A stretch of 64,000 nucleotides of DNA from DATMTS01 sp035564555 (GTDB lineage: Bacteria; Actinomycetota; Actinomycetes; Actinomycetales; Microbacteriaceae): assembly GCA_035564555.1 (NCBI GenBank), contig DATMTS010000115.1, positions 1-64,000 on the forward strand, in the 5' to 3' direction. This document shows positions 25,811-33,152 of the stretch, piece after piece (the first letter of the stretch is position 1; each line of letters begins with the position of its first letter). Below the pieces are notes generated by a model that made no database searches, was not told the DNA's origin, and worked only from the letters and a program-made list of their open reading frames with translations. A program made the translations under genes and the position numbers.

Positions 25811-26251
25811 ATGACGCCGGAGGAGCTGCAGACGCTGACGTACCTGCGGCGGGCCCGTGACCTGATCGACCGCGAGTACGACCGGCCGCTGGATGTTCCG
25901 ACGATGGCGGCGCACGCCCTGATGTCGCCCGCGCACTTCTCACGCCTCTTCCGCGCCGCATACGGTGAGACGCCGTACAACTACCTCATGACCCGTCGGA
26001 TCGAACGGGCGATGGCCCTGTTGCGGGCTGGGGTGAGCGTGACGGATGCCTGCACTGCGGTGGGTGCGACGTCACTGGGATCGTTCAGCGCATCCTTCAC
26101 CCAGATCGTCGGGGAGACGCCGACGGCCTATCGTGCGCGCGAGCACACCGCGGTCGAGGCGATGCCCGAATGCATCGCGCGCTTGCAGACCCGGCCGTTG
26201 GGCCGCACATCGAGCAGAATCCGAGAAGCGACGGCCTCGGGCGCGGTCTAG
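25811..26251 (+). CDS. Small AraC-family transcriptional regulator
   Basis: The protein has 146 residues, consisting of the AraC DNA-binding domain with two helix-turn-helix motifs (LDVPTMAAHALMSPAHFSRL and SVTDACTAVGATSLGSFSAS) and a short tail. There is no recognisable ligand-binding domain. It starts three bases after the ftsY stop and is followed 10 bp later by a VOC-family gene, so it probably controls that gene or itself. Its TAG is shared with the next gene's -10 box. The inducer is unknown. Confidence 0.85.
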   Translation: MTPEELQTLTYLRRARDLIDREYDRPLDVPTMAAHALMSPAHFSRLFRAAYGETPYNYLMTRRIERAMALLRAGVSVTDACTAVGATSLGSFSASFTQIVGETPTAYRAREHTAVEAMPECIARLQTRPLGRTSSRIREATASGAV

Positions 26252-26254
26252 CGT
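26249..26254 (+). promoter_or_regulatory. -10 box of the VOC gene, sharing the upstream stop codon
   Basis: TAGCGT begins 13 bp before ATG 26262, and its TAG is the stop codon of the AraC-family gene. Confidence 0.45.
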
Positions 26255-26261
26255 TGTGCGC

Positions 26262-26666
26262 ATGACCATCGCACTGCACTTCACTCACATCACCGTCAAC
26301 GACGTCGACGAGGCGATCGCGTTCTACCGCGACGCCCTCGGCCTCGAGGTTCGCAATGACGTGGCATCTGGCGGCTTCCGCTGGGTCACCCTCGGCAGCC
26401 CCGACCAGCCGGTCGTCGAACTCGTACTCTCGCAACCGCACGCCGGACGCTCGCAGCAAGACGGCGACGCCCTGCAGGAACTTCTCACCAAGGGAGTGCT
26501 GTCTCAGTACGTGTTCGTCACCGACGACGTGGACGGCATGTTCGAGCGCATCCGCACGACTGGTGCCGAGGTCTTGCAGGAGCCCGCTGATCAGCCATGG
26601 GGGCCACGCGACTGCGCGTTCCGAGACCCGTCCGGCAACACGGTGCGCATCTCAGCACAGGCGTGA
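26262..26666 (+). CDS. VOC (glyoxalase/bleomycin-resistance) family protein
   Basis: The protein has 134 residues with the paired beta-alpha-beta-beta-beta fold of the vicinal-oxygen-chelate superfamily. The first half holds FTHITVNDVDEAIAFYRDAL, with a metal-type His near residue 8, and the second half holds QYVFVTDDVDGMFERI and FRDPSGNTVRI. Members include glyoxalases, dioxygenases and antibiotic-binding proteins; substrate cannot be read from sequence. The adjacent AraC-family gene suggests inducible expression. The pair looks like an accessory insertion between ftsY and ffh. Confidence 0.82.
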   Translation: MTIALHFTHITVNDVDEAIAFYRDALGLEVRNDVASGGFRWVTLGSPDQPVVELVLSQPHAGRSQQDGDALQELLTKGVLSQYVFVTDDVDGMFERIRTTGAEVLQEPADQPWGPRDCAFRDPSGNTVRISAQA

Positions 26667-26683
26667 CCGGTCGGCGGGCCCGT

Positions 26684-26689
26684 TAGGCT
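26684..26689 (+). promoter_or_regulatory. -10 box of the DUF2004 gene (leaderless)
   Basis: TAGGCT begins 12 bp before ATG 26696. Confidence 0.45.
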
Positions 26690-26695
26690 CGTGTC

Positions 26696-27196
26696 ATGGC
26701 CATCGAGCACGACTTCTTCGGGATCCTCGACGACGACGCCTCGGGTGGACTCTATTGGGAGGACACGGTCGAGCTCGCTGACCAGGCGGTAGAGGTCGAA
26801 CTGTTCGCGAACGACGAGACGTCCGTCTCCGAGGCGTCGCTCGACCAGGCCGCGACGGTGATCCGGTCGATGGAGGGCTTGGATGCCCGCGCCCGCGACG
26901 CGCTCATCGCGCAGCTCAGCGAGCGAGAGTCGGTCACGACTCGGTACATCGACAACAGTGTCGACCAACTCGGCGAGAGCCTGCTCGACCTTCTGGTGCA
27001 CAACTCCGGTGACATCCCGATGGACGTGCTGCGCTCATTGCAACTCGTGCACATCGTGCTTTACCCGGAGCGCGACGGGGCCGACGAGGCCTTCGCCACT
27101 TTCGACTACTCGATCGACCCCGACGAGACCGACGCCGTGCTGACCGTCGGCTTCGACGACCGCGGCGACGTCGTCGCGATCGACACCGGCGAGTAG
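26696..27196 (+). CDS. DUF2004 family protein
   Basis: The protein has 166 residues, acidic and soluble, with no signal peptide or membrane segment. The opening IEHDFFGILDDDASGGLYWE and the segment TFDYSIDPDETDAVLTVGFD match the DUF2004 family, whose role is unknown. It has its own leaderless promoter and precedes ffh by 74 bp. Confidence 0.7.
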   Translation: MAIEHDFFGILDDDASGGLYWEDTVELADQAVEVELFANDETSVSEASLDQAATVIRSMEGLDARARDALIAQLSERESVTTRYIDNSVDQLGESLLDLLVHNSGDIPMDVLRSLQLVHIVLYPERDGADEAFATFDYSIDPDETDAVLTVGFDDRGDVVAIDTGE

Positions 27197-27255
27197 GCGC
27201 ACGAGGCCGCCGCCGGTCGATGCCCGTCGGCCAGGATCGGGCCGGTAGGTCACGT

Positions 27256-27261
27256 TACGAT
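27256..27261 (+). promoter_or_regulatory. -10 box of ffh
   Basis: TACGAT begins 15 bp before ATG 27271, again leaving almost no 5' leader. Confidence 0.4.
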
Positions 27262-27270
27262 TGACTCACC

Positions 27271-28848
27271 ATGGCTACCTTCGGAACCCTGTCTGATCGG
27301 CTCACCGACACCTTCAAGAACCTTCGCACCAAGGGCAAACTCTCGGCCTCGGACGTCGACGGCACGGTGCGGGAGATCCGGCGTGCTCTGCTCGATGCCG
27401 ACGTCGCCCTCGACGTCGTCAAGCAGTTCACCGCGACGGTGCGCGAGCGCGCGCTCGGTGACGAGGTCAACAAGGCGCTGAACCCCGCCCAGCAGGTCGT
27501 GCAGATCGTCAACGAGGAGCTCGTCGGCATCCTGGGCGGAGCGCAGCGGCGGTTGCAGTTCGCGAAGAACCCGCCCACCGTGATCATGCTCGCCGGCCTG
27601 CAGGGCGCCGGCAAGACGACGCTTGCCGGCAAGCTCGCCAAGTGGCTCAAGAAAGACGGGCACACGCCGATGCTCGTCGCGGCCGACCTGCAGCGGCCGA
27701 ACGCGGTCACCCAGTTGCAGATCGTGGGGGAGCAGGCCGGGGTCCCGGTGTTCGCTCCGGAGCCGGGCAACGGCGTCGGCGATCCCGTGAAGGTCGCCAA
27801 GGATGCGCTCCGGCAGGCGGAGCGGCAGCAGTACGACACCGTCATCATCGACACCGCCGGTCGGTTGGGTGTCGACGCCGAGCTGATGAAGCAGGCCGCC
27901 GACATCCGCAAGGCGACCGAGCCCGACGAGGTGTTGTTCGTGATCGACGCCATGATCGGTCAGGACGCGGTCGCGACGGCGAAGGCGTTCCAAGACGGCG
28001 TCGACTTCACCGGCGTCGTGCTGTCCAAGCTCGATGGCGACGCACGCGGCGGTGCCGCATTGTCGGTGGCATCCATCACGGGGCGGCCGATCATCTTCGC
28101 GTCCACCGGGGAGGGCCTCGACGACTTCGAGCCGTTCCACCCGGACCGGATGGCCAGCCGCATCCTCGACCTGGGCGATGTGCTCACCCTCATCGAGCAG
28201 GCGCAGGCCGCATTCGACGAGGAGGAGGCGCGTGCGGTCGCGGAGAAGTTCGCGACCGACACGTTCACGCTCGACGACTTCCTCAAGCAGATGCAGCAAT
28301 TGCGCAACATGGGCTCGATCAAGAAGATGATGGGCATGCTGCCCGGCGCCGGCGCCATGAAACAGCAGCTCGACAACTTCGACGAGAAGGAGATCGTGCG
28401 CACCGAAGCGATTATCCAGTCGATGACGAAGGCGGAGCGCACCAATCCGAAGCTGTTGAACGGCTCGCGCCGGCTGCGGATCGCGAAGGGCTCCGGCATG
28501 ACCGTGACCGACGTCAATCAGCTGGTGATGCGATTCGAGCAGGCCTCGAAGATGATGAAGACCGTCGCCAAGGGCGGCATGCCGAACGTTCCGGGCATGG
28601 GACCGGTGCCCGGTGCGGGCTTCGCCGGCGGTCGCGGTAAGAAGAACGTGAAGAAGAAGAGCGGTTCGCGCTCGGGCAATCCGGCGAAGCGCGCTGCCGA
28701 GAACGCGGCGCTCGCCGGCGGTGCGAAACCGGGCGGCGCCGACGTGGGCTCGGGAAGCGGGTTCGGCCTCGGCGGCTCCAAGCCCGCCGCACAGGGCACC
28801 CCGTCGCCCGAAGAGCTCGAGACCTTGCAGAGGTTCCTCGGCCGCTGA
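27271..28848 (+). CDS. ffh: Signal recognition particle protein Ffh
   Basis: The protein has 525 residues with an N-terminal four-helix bundle, a GTPase domain (GLQGAGKTTLAGKLA near residue 110, DTAGRLGVD near 193, SKLDGDARGGAAL) and a Met-rich M domain (about residues 310-435: MQQLRNMGSIKKMMGMLPG, ERTNPKLLNGSRRLRIAKGS) that binds SRP RNA and signal sequences. A Gly/Lys/Ser-rich tail of about 80 residues follows. It escorts membrane proteins to FtsY, encoded just upstream. The 4.5S RNA gene was not found in this window. The last codons lie in a 13-bp tandem duplication (28841-28866). Confidence 0.96.
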   Translation: MATFGTLSDRLTDTFKNLRTKGKLSASDVDGTVREIRRALLDADVALDVVKQFTATVRERALGDEVNKALNPAQQVVQIVNEELVGILGGAQRRLQFAKNPPTVIMLAGLQGAGKTTLAGKLAKWLKKDGHTPMLVAADLQRPNAVTQLQIVGEQAGVPVFAPEPGNGVGDPVKVAKDALRQAERQQYDTVIIDTAGRLGVDAELMKQAADIRKATEPDEVLFVIDAMIGQDAVATAKAFQDGVDFTGVVLSKLDGDARGGAALSVASITGRPIIFASTGEGLDDFEPFHPDRMASRILDLGDVLTLIEQAQAAFDEEEARAVAEKFATDTFTLDDFLKQMQQLRNMGSIKKMMGMLPGAGAMKQQLDNFDEKEIVRTEAIIQSMTKAERTNPKLLNGSRRLRIAKGSGMTVTDVNQLVMRFEQASKMMKTVAKGGMPNVPGMGPVPGAGFAGGRGKKNVKKKSGSRSGNPAKRAAENAALAGGAKPGGADVGSGSGFGLGGSKPAAQGTPSPEELETLQRFLGR

Positions 28849-28866
28849 TCGAGGCCGCTGATCGAG
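28841..28866. repeat. 13-bp tandem duplication at the ffh stop
   Basis: GCCGCTGATCGAG occurs twice in a row; the first copy contains the ffh TGA. It is probably a slippage event and leaves the protein intact. Confidence 0.7.
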
Positions 28867-28869
28867 CGC

Positions 28870-30009
28870 TCAGCCGGTCTCGAGCCCCTGCCGCAGTTCG
28901 CGGGTCAGCGACGAGACGACGGCCTGCAGGCTGCCGCCGTTCTGCTCCGCGACACGCAACTGCCGCTGGTAGCTGGCACCGCGTTCGAGCACGAGATTCA
29001 CCTGGTCGAGCTCGTTCTCGCAGTGCAGTTGTCGTGCGACCGGTGCAAGCTCGTCGAGGAGTCTTCGCACCTCCTGAACCACGTGGCTCTCGGAGCCGCC
29101 GGGATCGACGATGATGTCGGCATCCATGCCATAGCGCGCCGCTCGCCACTTGTTCTCACGCACGAACCAGGGTTGCAGGGTGACCGGCTCCCTGCCTGCA
29201 TCGAGGTCGGCCGACATGCGTTCGACCAGACAATGGATCAGCGCCGCGACCGCACCGATCTCCTCCGATGTGGAGAGACCGTCGCACGCGCGCATCTCCA
29301 CGGTGCCCCAGTGCGGTGACGGGCGCACGTCCCAGCGCACCTCGGTGTAGTCGCGGACGATGTTGGTCGTCACGAGGTCCTGAACGTATTCCTCGTAGTT
29401 CGCCCACGATCCGAACTGCCAGGGAAGACCCGCCGTGGGCAGTTGCTGGAACATCAGCGCCCGGTTGGAGGCGTAGCCGGTCGCCGCTCCGGCCCAGAAC
29501 GGACTGGATGCCGATAACGCCTGCAGGTGCGGGTAGTAGGTGAGCAGACCGTTGACGATCGGCAGAACCTTGTCGCGCTCCTCGATTCCGACGTGCACGT
29601 GCACGCCCCAGATCATCATCTGCCTGCCCCACCACTGGGTGCGCTCGAGCAGGTGATCGTAGCGTTCCGACTTCGTCGACTTCTGGTCGTACCACTGTGC
29701 GAACGGGTGCGTGCCCGCGCACATCAGTTCGACGCCCATCGGGTCGGTCACGCTCTGCGCTTCCTCGATCAGCTCCCGGAGGTCGGCGACGGCGTCCGCG
29801 ACCCTGGTGTGCACCCGGCTGACGAGTTCGATCGTGTTCAGCAACAGCTCGTGGGTGATCTGCGGATGTTCGCTGCCGTCCGGCTGCGCGAGCGCGCCGA
29901 GCACCTCCTCGGCTCGGTGCACGAGATCGCCGGTGTCGCGGCTGACCAGAGCGAGCTCCCATTCGATTCCGACCGTGGATCGTTCGGACTTCGCGAAATC
30001 GATCTGCAC
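28870..30009 (-). CDS. Carboxylate-amine ligase, YbdK/GCS2 family
   Basis: The protein has 379 residues of the glutamate-cysteine-ligase-like family 2 (YbdK type). Family blocks are STVGIEWELALV at the N-terminus, GTHPFAQW, WGVHVHVGIEERDK near residue 145, WDVRPSPHWGTVEMRACDG and WRAARYGMDADII. YbdK has weak gamma-glutamylcysteine synthetase activity in vitro; the physiological substrate here is unknown. GTG 30009 is chosen for the GGGAGGTG just upstream; the frame extends to 30129 but without conserved sequence. It is divergent from a DinB/mycothiol-type gene, which makes a thiol-related role conceivable but not shown. Confidence 0.85.
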   Translation of the reverse strand: MQIDFAKSERSTVGIEWELALVSRDTGDLVHRAEEVLGALAQPDGSEHPQITHELLLNTIELVSRVHTRVADAVADLRELIEEAQSVTDPMGVELMCAGTHPFAQWYDQKSTKSERYDHLLERTQWWGRQMMIWGVHVHVGIEERDKVLPIVNGLLTYYPHLQALSASSPFWAGAATGYASNRALMFQQLPTAGLPWQFGSWANYEEYVQDLVTTNIVRDYTEVRWDVRPSPHWGTVEMRACDGLSTSEEIGAVAALIHCLVERMSADLDAGREPVTLQPWFVRENKWRAARYGMDADIIVDPGGSESHVVQEVRRLLDELAPVARQLHCENELDQVNLVLERGASYQRQLRVAEQNGGSLQAVVSSLTRELRQGLETG

Positions 30010-30115
30010 GGCGCACCTCCCGCCCGGCCGGCTGCGCGGCTTGGCATCACAGTACAGCCGGACGCCTGCCGGGTCACGTGGCCGCGCGAGCGAGGGCGGG
30101 TCGCGTCGGTGGGGA

Positions 30116-30121
30116 TATCGT
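30116..30121 (+). promoter_or_regulatory. -10 box of the DinB-type gene (leaderless)
   Basis: TATCGT begins 12 bp before ATG 30128. Confidence 0.4.
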
Positions 30122-30127
30122 GAGCGC

Positions 30128-30895
30128 ATGGCGACGATGATGACGATCGGCGAGCACGTCGTGGCGATCCGGCGGGCCGCTCAGCTTCTCGGCCGCGAGG
30201 TGCAGCAGGCCGGCGAGGAAGCGCCCGTGCCGAGTTGCCCGGGCTGGGACGCCAGGGCGCTGCTCGCACACATCGTGATGGTGCACGACTGGGCGGGCTC
30301 GCACGTGCGCGGCGAAGGCGGGACGTACTCGCGCAGCCAGACGGAGTTGCGGTCGAGCGGAGATGACCTGTTCGAGCTATTCGATTACGGGGTCACGCGA
30401 CTCGTCGACGCCCTGCTCGACGCCCCTGACGACCTCGACGCGATGGTGTTCCTGAAGGATGCCCCGCGCCCGCGCGCGTTCTGGGCGCGCCGGCAGGCCC
30501 ACGAGACCACGATCCACTCGATCGACGCGCTCGCGGCCCGCCTTGGACGGCTTCCCTCGACGGCGGAGGCCCAACTGCCGCGCGAACTGGCGCTCGACGG
30601 AATCGACGAACTGCTGATGGGCTTCGTCCCGAGGGGGAAGTCGCGTTGGCACGTCGAGCGGCCCTTCACCTTGTCGGTGTGCCCGAGCGACAGCGATCGG
30701 CGCTGGCGGCTGCAGATCGACGCGGAGCGCGTTTCGTCGTCCGAGATGGATTCGGCGGACTCGGACGCACGGTTCAGCGGCACGGCCGCGGCGCTCTATC
30801 TCGGGCTGTGGAACCGAGGCGCCGAGCTCGTCGAAGAAGGATCGGTGCCCGCTCTCGAAATGTGGCGTACTGAGCAGCGCGTGCGTTGGTCGTGA
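30128..30895 (+). CDS. Maleylpyruvate isomerase-like, mycothiol-dependent DinB-family protein
   Basis: The protein has 255 residues: an N-terminal DinB-like four-helix bundle with the metal-binding pattern seen in mycothiol-dependent enzymes (LAHIVMVHDW near residue 45; RQAHETTIHSIDAL near 123) and a C-terminal SCP2-like half (SVCPSDSDRRWRLQIDAE). The CPGWDARALLAHI opening is typical of the family. These proteins isomerise maleylpyruvate or conjugate mycothiol to other substrates; the substrate here is unknown. It is consistent with an actinobacterial host that makes mycothiol. Confidence 0.83.
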   Translation: MATMMTIGEHVVAIRRAAQLLGREVQQAGEEAPVPSCPGWDARALLAHIVMVHDWAGSHVRGEGGTYSRSQTELRSSGDDLFELFDYGVTRLVDALLDAPDDLDAMVFLKDAPRPRAFWARRQAHETTIHSIDALAARLGRLPSTAEAQLPRELALDGIDELLMGFVPRGKSRWHVERPFTLSVCPSDSDRRWRLQIDAERVSSSEMDSADSDARFSGTAAALYLGLWNRGAELVEEGSVPALEMWRTEQRVRWS

Positions 30896-30918
30896 CAGGC
30901 GTCGCCCGCCCCGCGTCG

Positions 30919-31617
30919 CTACAGACGCACGTGAGCGGCGGTGAGCGCCTCGTCGATCGCCTCGGCGAGCGCCTGCTGACCGACGGCAGTGGGATGCACG
31001 TCGTCGGCCTGCAGCAGTTGGCGTCGATCGGCGAACGGCTGGCCGATGTCGAGGTAGACGGCGTGCACGCGCGGCGCCGCCTTGCGCACCTGCTCGCTGA
31101 TCATGCCGAGCTTCGCCGGCGCCGCGTGATCGTTCCAGATGGCGCTGATGGCGACGATGACCGCGTGCGGGGCGCTGGCGCGTAGCTTCAGCAGTTCCGC
31201 GGGTACGGCGGCGGCGAGCGCTTCGTCGGGCTGACGAAGATCGTTGCGGCTGCCGGAGATCAGGATCAGTTTCGGGTCCAATGCGGCGACCCGCCCGATC
31301 TCGGTGTCGAAGGTTCCGCCGTCGTGGCCCTTGGTGATGAAGCCGGCGCCGTTGATGCCGAGATCGGTCATCGCCCAGCCGCGCTTATGCGCGACCAGCC
31401 GAGGCCACGCCTGCGCGGCCGTGACACCGCGCCCGTGTGTGATCGAATCGCCGATCGCGACGACAACCGGTGCCGGTGAGCGCACCTCGGCGTTCGCCGG
31501 TACGGCACGGGCGGGCGGCGCGTTGGGGGAGATCACCGAGCATCCGGCGAGCGCCGAGGCGGCGACCGCGAGCACGAGCGCGGCGGCGATGCGTACGGAG
31601 GGGCAGAATCGGGTCAT
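30919..31617 (-). CDS. SGNH/GDSL hydrolase lipoprotein
   Basis: The protein has 232 residues. The signal peptide ends in a lipobox LAGC (Cys26), so the enzyme is predicted to be lipid-anchored outside the membrane. The SGNH catalytic blocks are AIGDSITHG (Ser58), a central Gly with GINGAGF, SGSRNDL, and the C-terminal DDVHPTAVGQ with the Asp-His pair. It is probably an esterase or deacetylase acting on a surface polymer or lipid; the substrate is unknown. A leaderless -10 box (TATCCT, 31632-31627) and a perfect 16-bp palindrome lie upstream. It is convergent with the DinB-family gene. Confidence 0.85.
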   Translation of the reverse strand: MTRFCPSVRIAAALVLAVAASALAGCSVISPNAPPARAVPANAEVRSPAPVVVAIGDSITHGRGVTAAQAWPRLVAHKRGWAMTDLGINGAGFITKGHDGGTFDTEIGRVAALDPKLILISGSRNDLRQPDEALAAAVPAELLKLRASAPHAVIVAISAIWNDHAAPAKLGMISEQVRKAAPRVHAVYLDIGQPFADRRQLLQADDVHPTAVGQQALAEAIDEALTAAHVRL

Positions 31618-31633
31618 GGCGTACCGAGGATAA

Positions 31634-31649
31634 CTCGCGATATCGCGAG
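31634..31649. promoter_or_regulatory. Perfect 16-bp palindrome between -10 and -35 of the SGNH gene
   Basis: CTCGCGATATCGCGAG abuts the upstream side of the TATCCT -10 box of the lipoprotein gene, the position of a repressor operator. No cognate regulator gene is next to it. Confidence 0.5.
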
Positions 31650-31886
31650 AATCGGCACCCACCATCCCCCCAAAACGCGCGCCGCGTCGAGCGCGGCATC
31701 GTTTCGCAAGGTCGGCAACTCGCGCGATTAGCAGAATGCAGGGTGGATCTGACAAAATGGTCAGTCGAGTTCCGTTTCGCCCGACCCTCTATCAGGCCGA
31801 CGGATCCCCATCAGACCTCCTGCCACGTGCACCCAACGCCGATGGCAGTCAGTTCGCTCACATCACCGCATACACCCTGGAGAATT
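31650..31886. other. Spacer upstream of rpsP
   Basis: This 237-bp spacer holds the promoter and leader of the rpsP operon, but I could not choose a single -10/-35 pair with confidence. TGGAGA lies four bases before the rpsP GTG. No gene is seen. Confidence 0.4.
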
Positions 31887-32324
31887 GTGTCCGTCAAGAT
31901 CCGTTTGAAGCGCCTGGGCAAGATCCGCGCACCGTACTACCGCATCGTCGTCGCCGACTCGCGCACCAAGCGCGACGGCCGCGTGATCGAGGAGATCGGC
32001 AAGTACCACCCGACCGAGGAGCCGTCGTTCATCGAGGTCGATTCGGCGCGTGCGCAGTACTGGCTGTCGGTCGGCGCACAGCCGACCGAGCAGGTGCGTG
32101 CGATCCTCAAGCTCACCGGCGACTGGGGAACGTTCAAGGGCGAGAAGGATGCCGTGAGCACCGTCAGGACCGCGGAGCAGAAGCCCGCCTTCGTCGCCGA
32201 CGAGAAGAAGAAGCCGGTGCTGAAGCCGAAGACCGAAGCTCCGGCCGCCGCTGCGGTCAAGGATGAGACTCCCGCCGAGAAGCCGGCAGAGGCATCCGAA
32301 GCCGACGCGACGACCGAGGCGTAG
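31887..32324 (+). CDS. rpsP: 30S ribosomal protein S16
   Basis: The protein has 145 residues. The first 80 or so are bS16, beginning SVKIRLKRLGKIRAPYYRIV, with ARAQYWLSVGAQPTEQV. They are followed by a 60-residue tail rich in Ala, Glu, Lys and Pro, absent from Escherichia coli S16 and probably disordered. The start GTG is fixed by homology. It heads the rpsP-khpA-rimM operon, whose usual continuation (trmD-rplS) is found only 12.7 kb downstream because of the nitrate genes in between. Confidence 0.95.
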   Translation: MSVKIRLKRLGKIRAPYYRIVVADSRTKRDGRVIEEIGKYHPTEEPSFIEVDSARAQYWLSVGAQPTEQVRAILKLTGDWGTFKGEKDAVSTVRTAEQKPAFVADEKKKPVLKPKTEAPAAAAVKDETPAEKPAEASEADATTEA

Positions 32325-32326
32325 CC

Positions 32327-32563
32327 TTGCTCGCTCCCGCCCTCGCCCATCTCGTGAAGGGCATCGTCGAGAATCCCGACGATGTTCACGTCGTGGCGAA
32401 GAACTCTCCGCGCGGCGAGGTCCTCGAGGTTCGCGTGAACCCCGAGGACCTCGGTCGCGTGATCGGGCGCTCCGGCCGCACGGCCAAGGCGCTGCGCACA
32501 CTGGTGAATGCCCTTGCCGATGGTCGTCGCGTCCGCGTCGACGTCATCGACACCGATTCGTAA
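32327..32563 (+). CDS. khpA: KH-domain RNA-binding protein KhpA
   Basis: The protein has 78 residues and is a single KH domain with the RNA-binding loop GRVIGRSGRTAKALR near residues 43-57. It is the YlqC/KhpA family, which sits between rpsP and rimM in Gram-positive bacteria and binds small or ribosomal RNAs, often with KhpB. TTG start, two bases after the rpsP stop; the protein begins MLAPALAHLVKGIVENPDDV. The TAA stop is followed one base later by the rimM GTG. Confidence 0.92.
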   Translation: MLAPALAHLVKGIVENPDDVHVVAKNSPRGEVLEVRVNPEDLGRVIGRSGRTAKALRTLVNALADGRRVRVDVIDTDS

Positions 32564-32564
32564 G

Positions 32565-33149
32565 GTGACAGGCAAGAAGACCCAGCTGCGAGTCGGGCGT
32601 CTCACGAAGCCGCATGGCCTCAAGGGCGCCCTCAAGCTCGAGTTGTTCACCGACGACCCGGAACGACGATTCGTTCCGGGCGCCGTGTTCTCATTGCAGG
32701 TCCCGACCGGCTCCAAATGGCACGGAAAGACCATCGAACTCGCCGAGTTGCGTTGGTACAACGGGCATCCGGTCGGCTTCTTCATCGGCGTAGCCGACCG
32801 CAGCGCAGCGGAGACCCTCGCCAAGGCCATCCTCTGGGTCGATCAGGATCTCACCGAGCTGCCGGCTGAGGACGACGCCTGGTACGATCACCAGTTGGTC
32901 GGATTGCGTGCTTTGCGCGACGGCGTCGAGGCCGGCATCGTCGCTCGGGTGGACCATCTGCCCGCCCAGGATCTGCTGGCCATCAAGACGCCGACCGGCG
33001 AGGTGCTGGTGCCGTTCGTGAAGGCCATCGTGCCCGAGGTCGACGTGAAGGCCGGAACGGTCATCCTCACACCCCCCGTGGGCTTGTTCGAGGAACTGCC
33101 GGAAGAGGATGCCTCAGACGACGCCGGGAGCGAGACGCCCCCGGCGTGA
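32565..33149 (+). CDS. rimM: Ribosome maturation factor RimM
   Basis: The protein has 194 residues and assists 30S assembly, binding near protein S19. It has the N-terminal RimM barrel (LRVGRLTKPHGLKGALKLEL) and the PRC-barrel half (AWYDHQLVGLRALR, VPFVKAIVPEVDVKAGTVIL), ending in an acidic tail. GTG 32565 begins VTGKKTQLRVGR, one base after the khpA stop. trmD normally follows; here the next gene is the convergent nitrate reductase, only three bases after the stop. Confidence 0.93.
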   Translation: MTGKKTQLRVGRLTKPHGLKGALKLELFTDDPERRFVPGAVFSLQVPTGSKWHGKTIELAELRWYNGHPVGFFIGVADRSAAETLAKAILWVDQDLTELPAEDDAWYDHQLVGLRALRDGVEAGIVARVDHLPAQDLLAIKTPTGEVLVPFVKAIVPEVDVKAGTVILTPPVGLFEELPEEDASDDAGSETPPA

Positions 33150-33152
33150 GGC

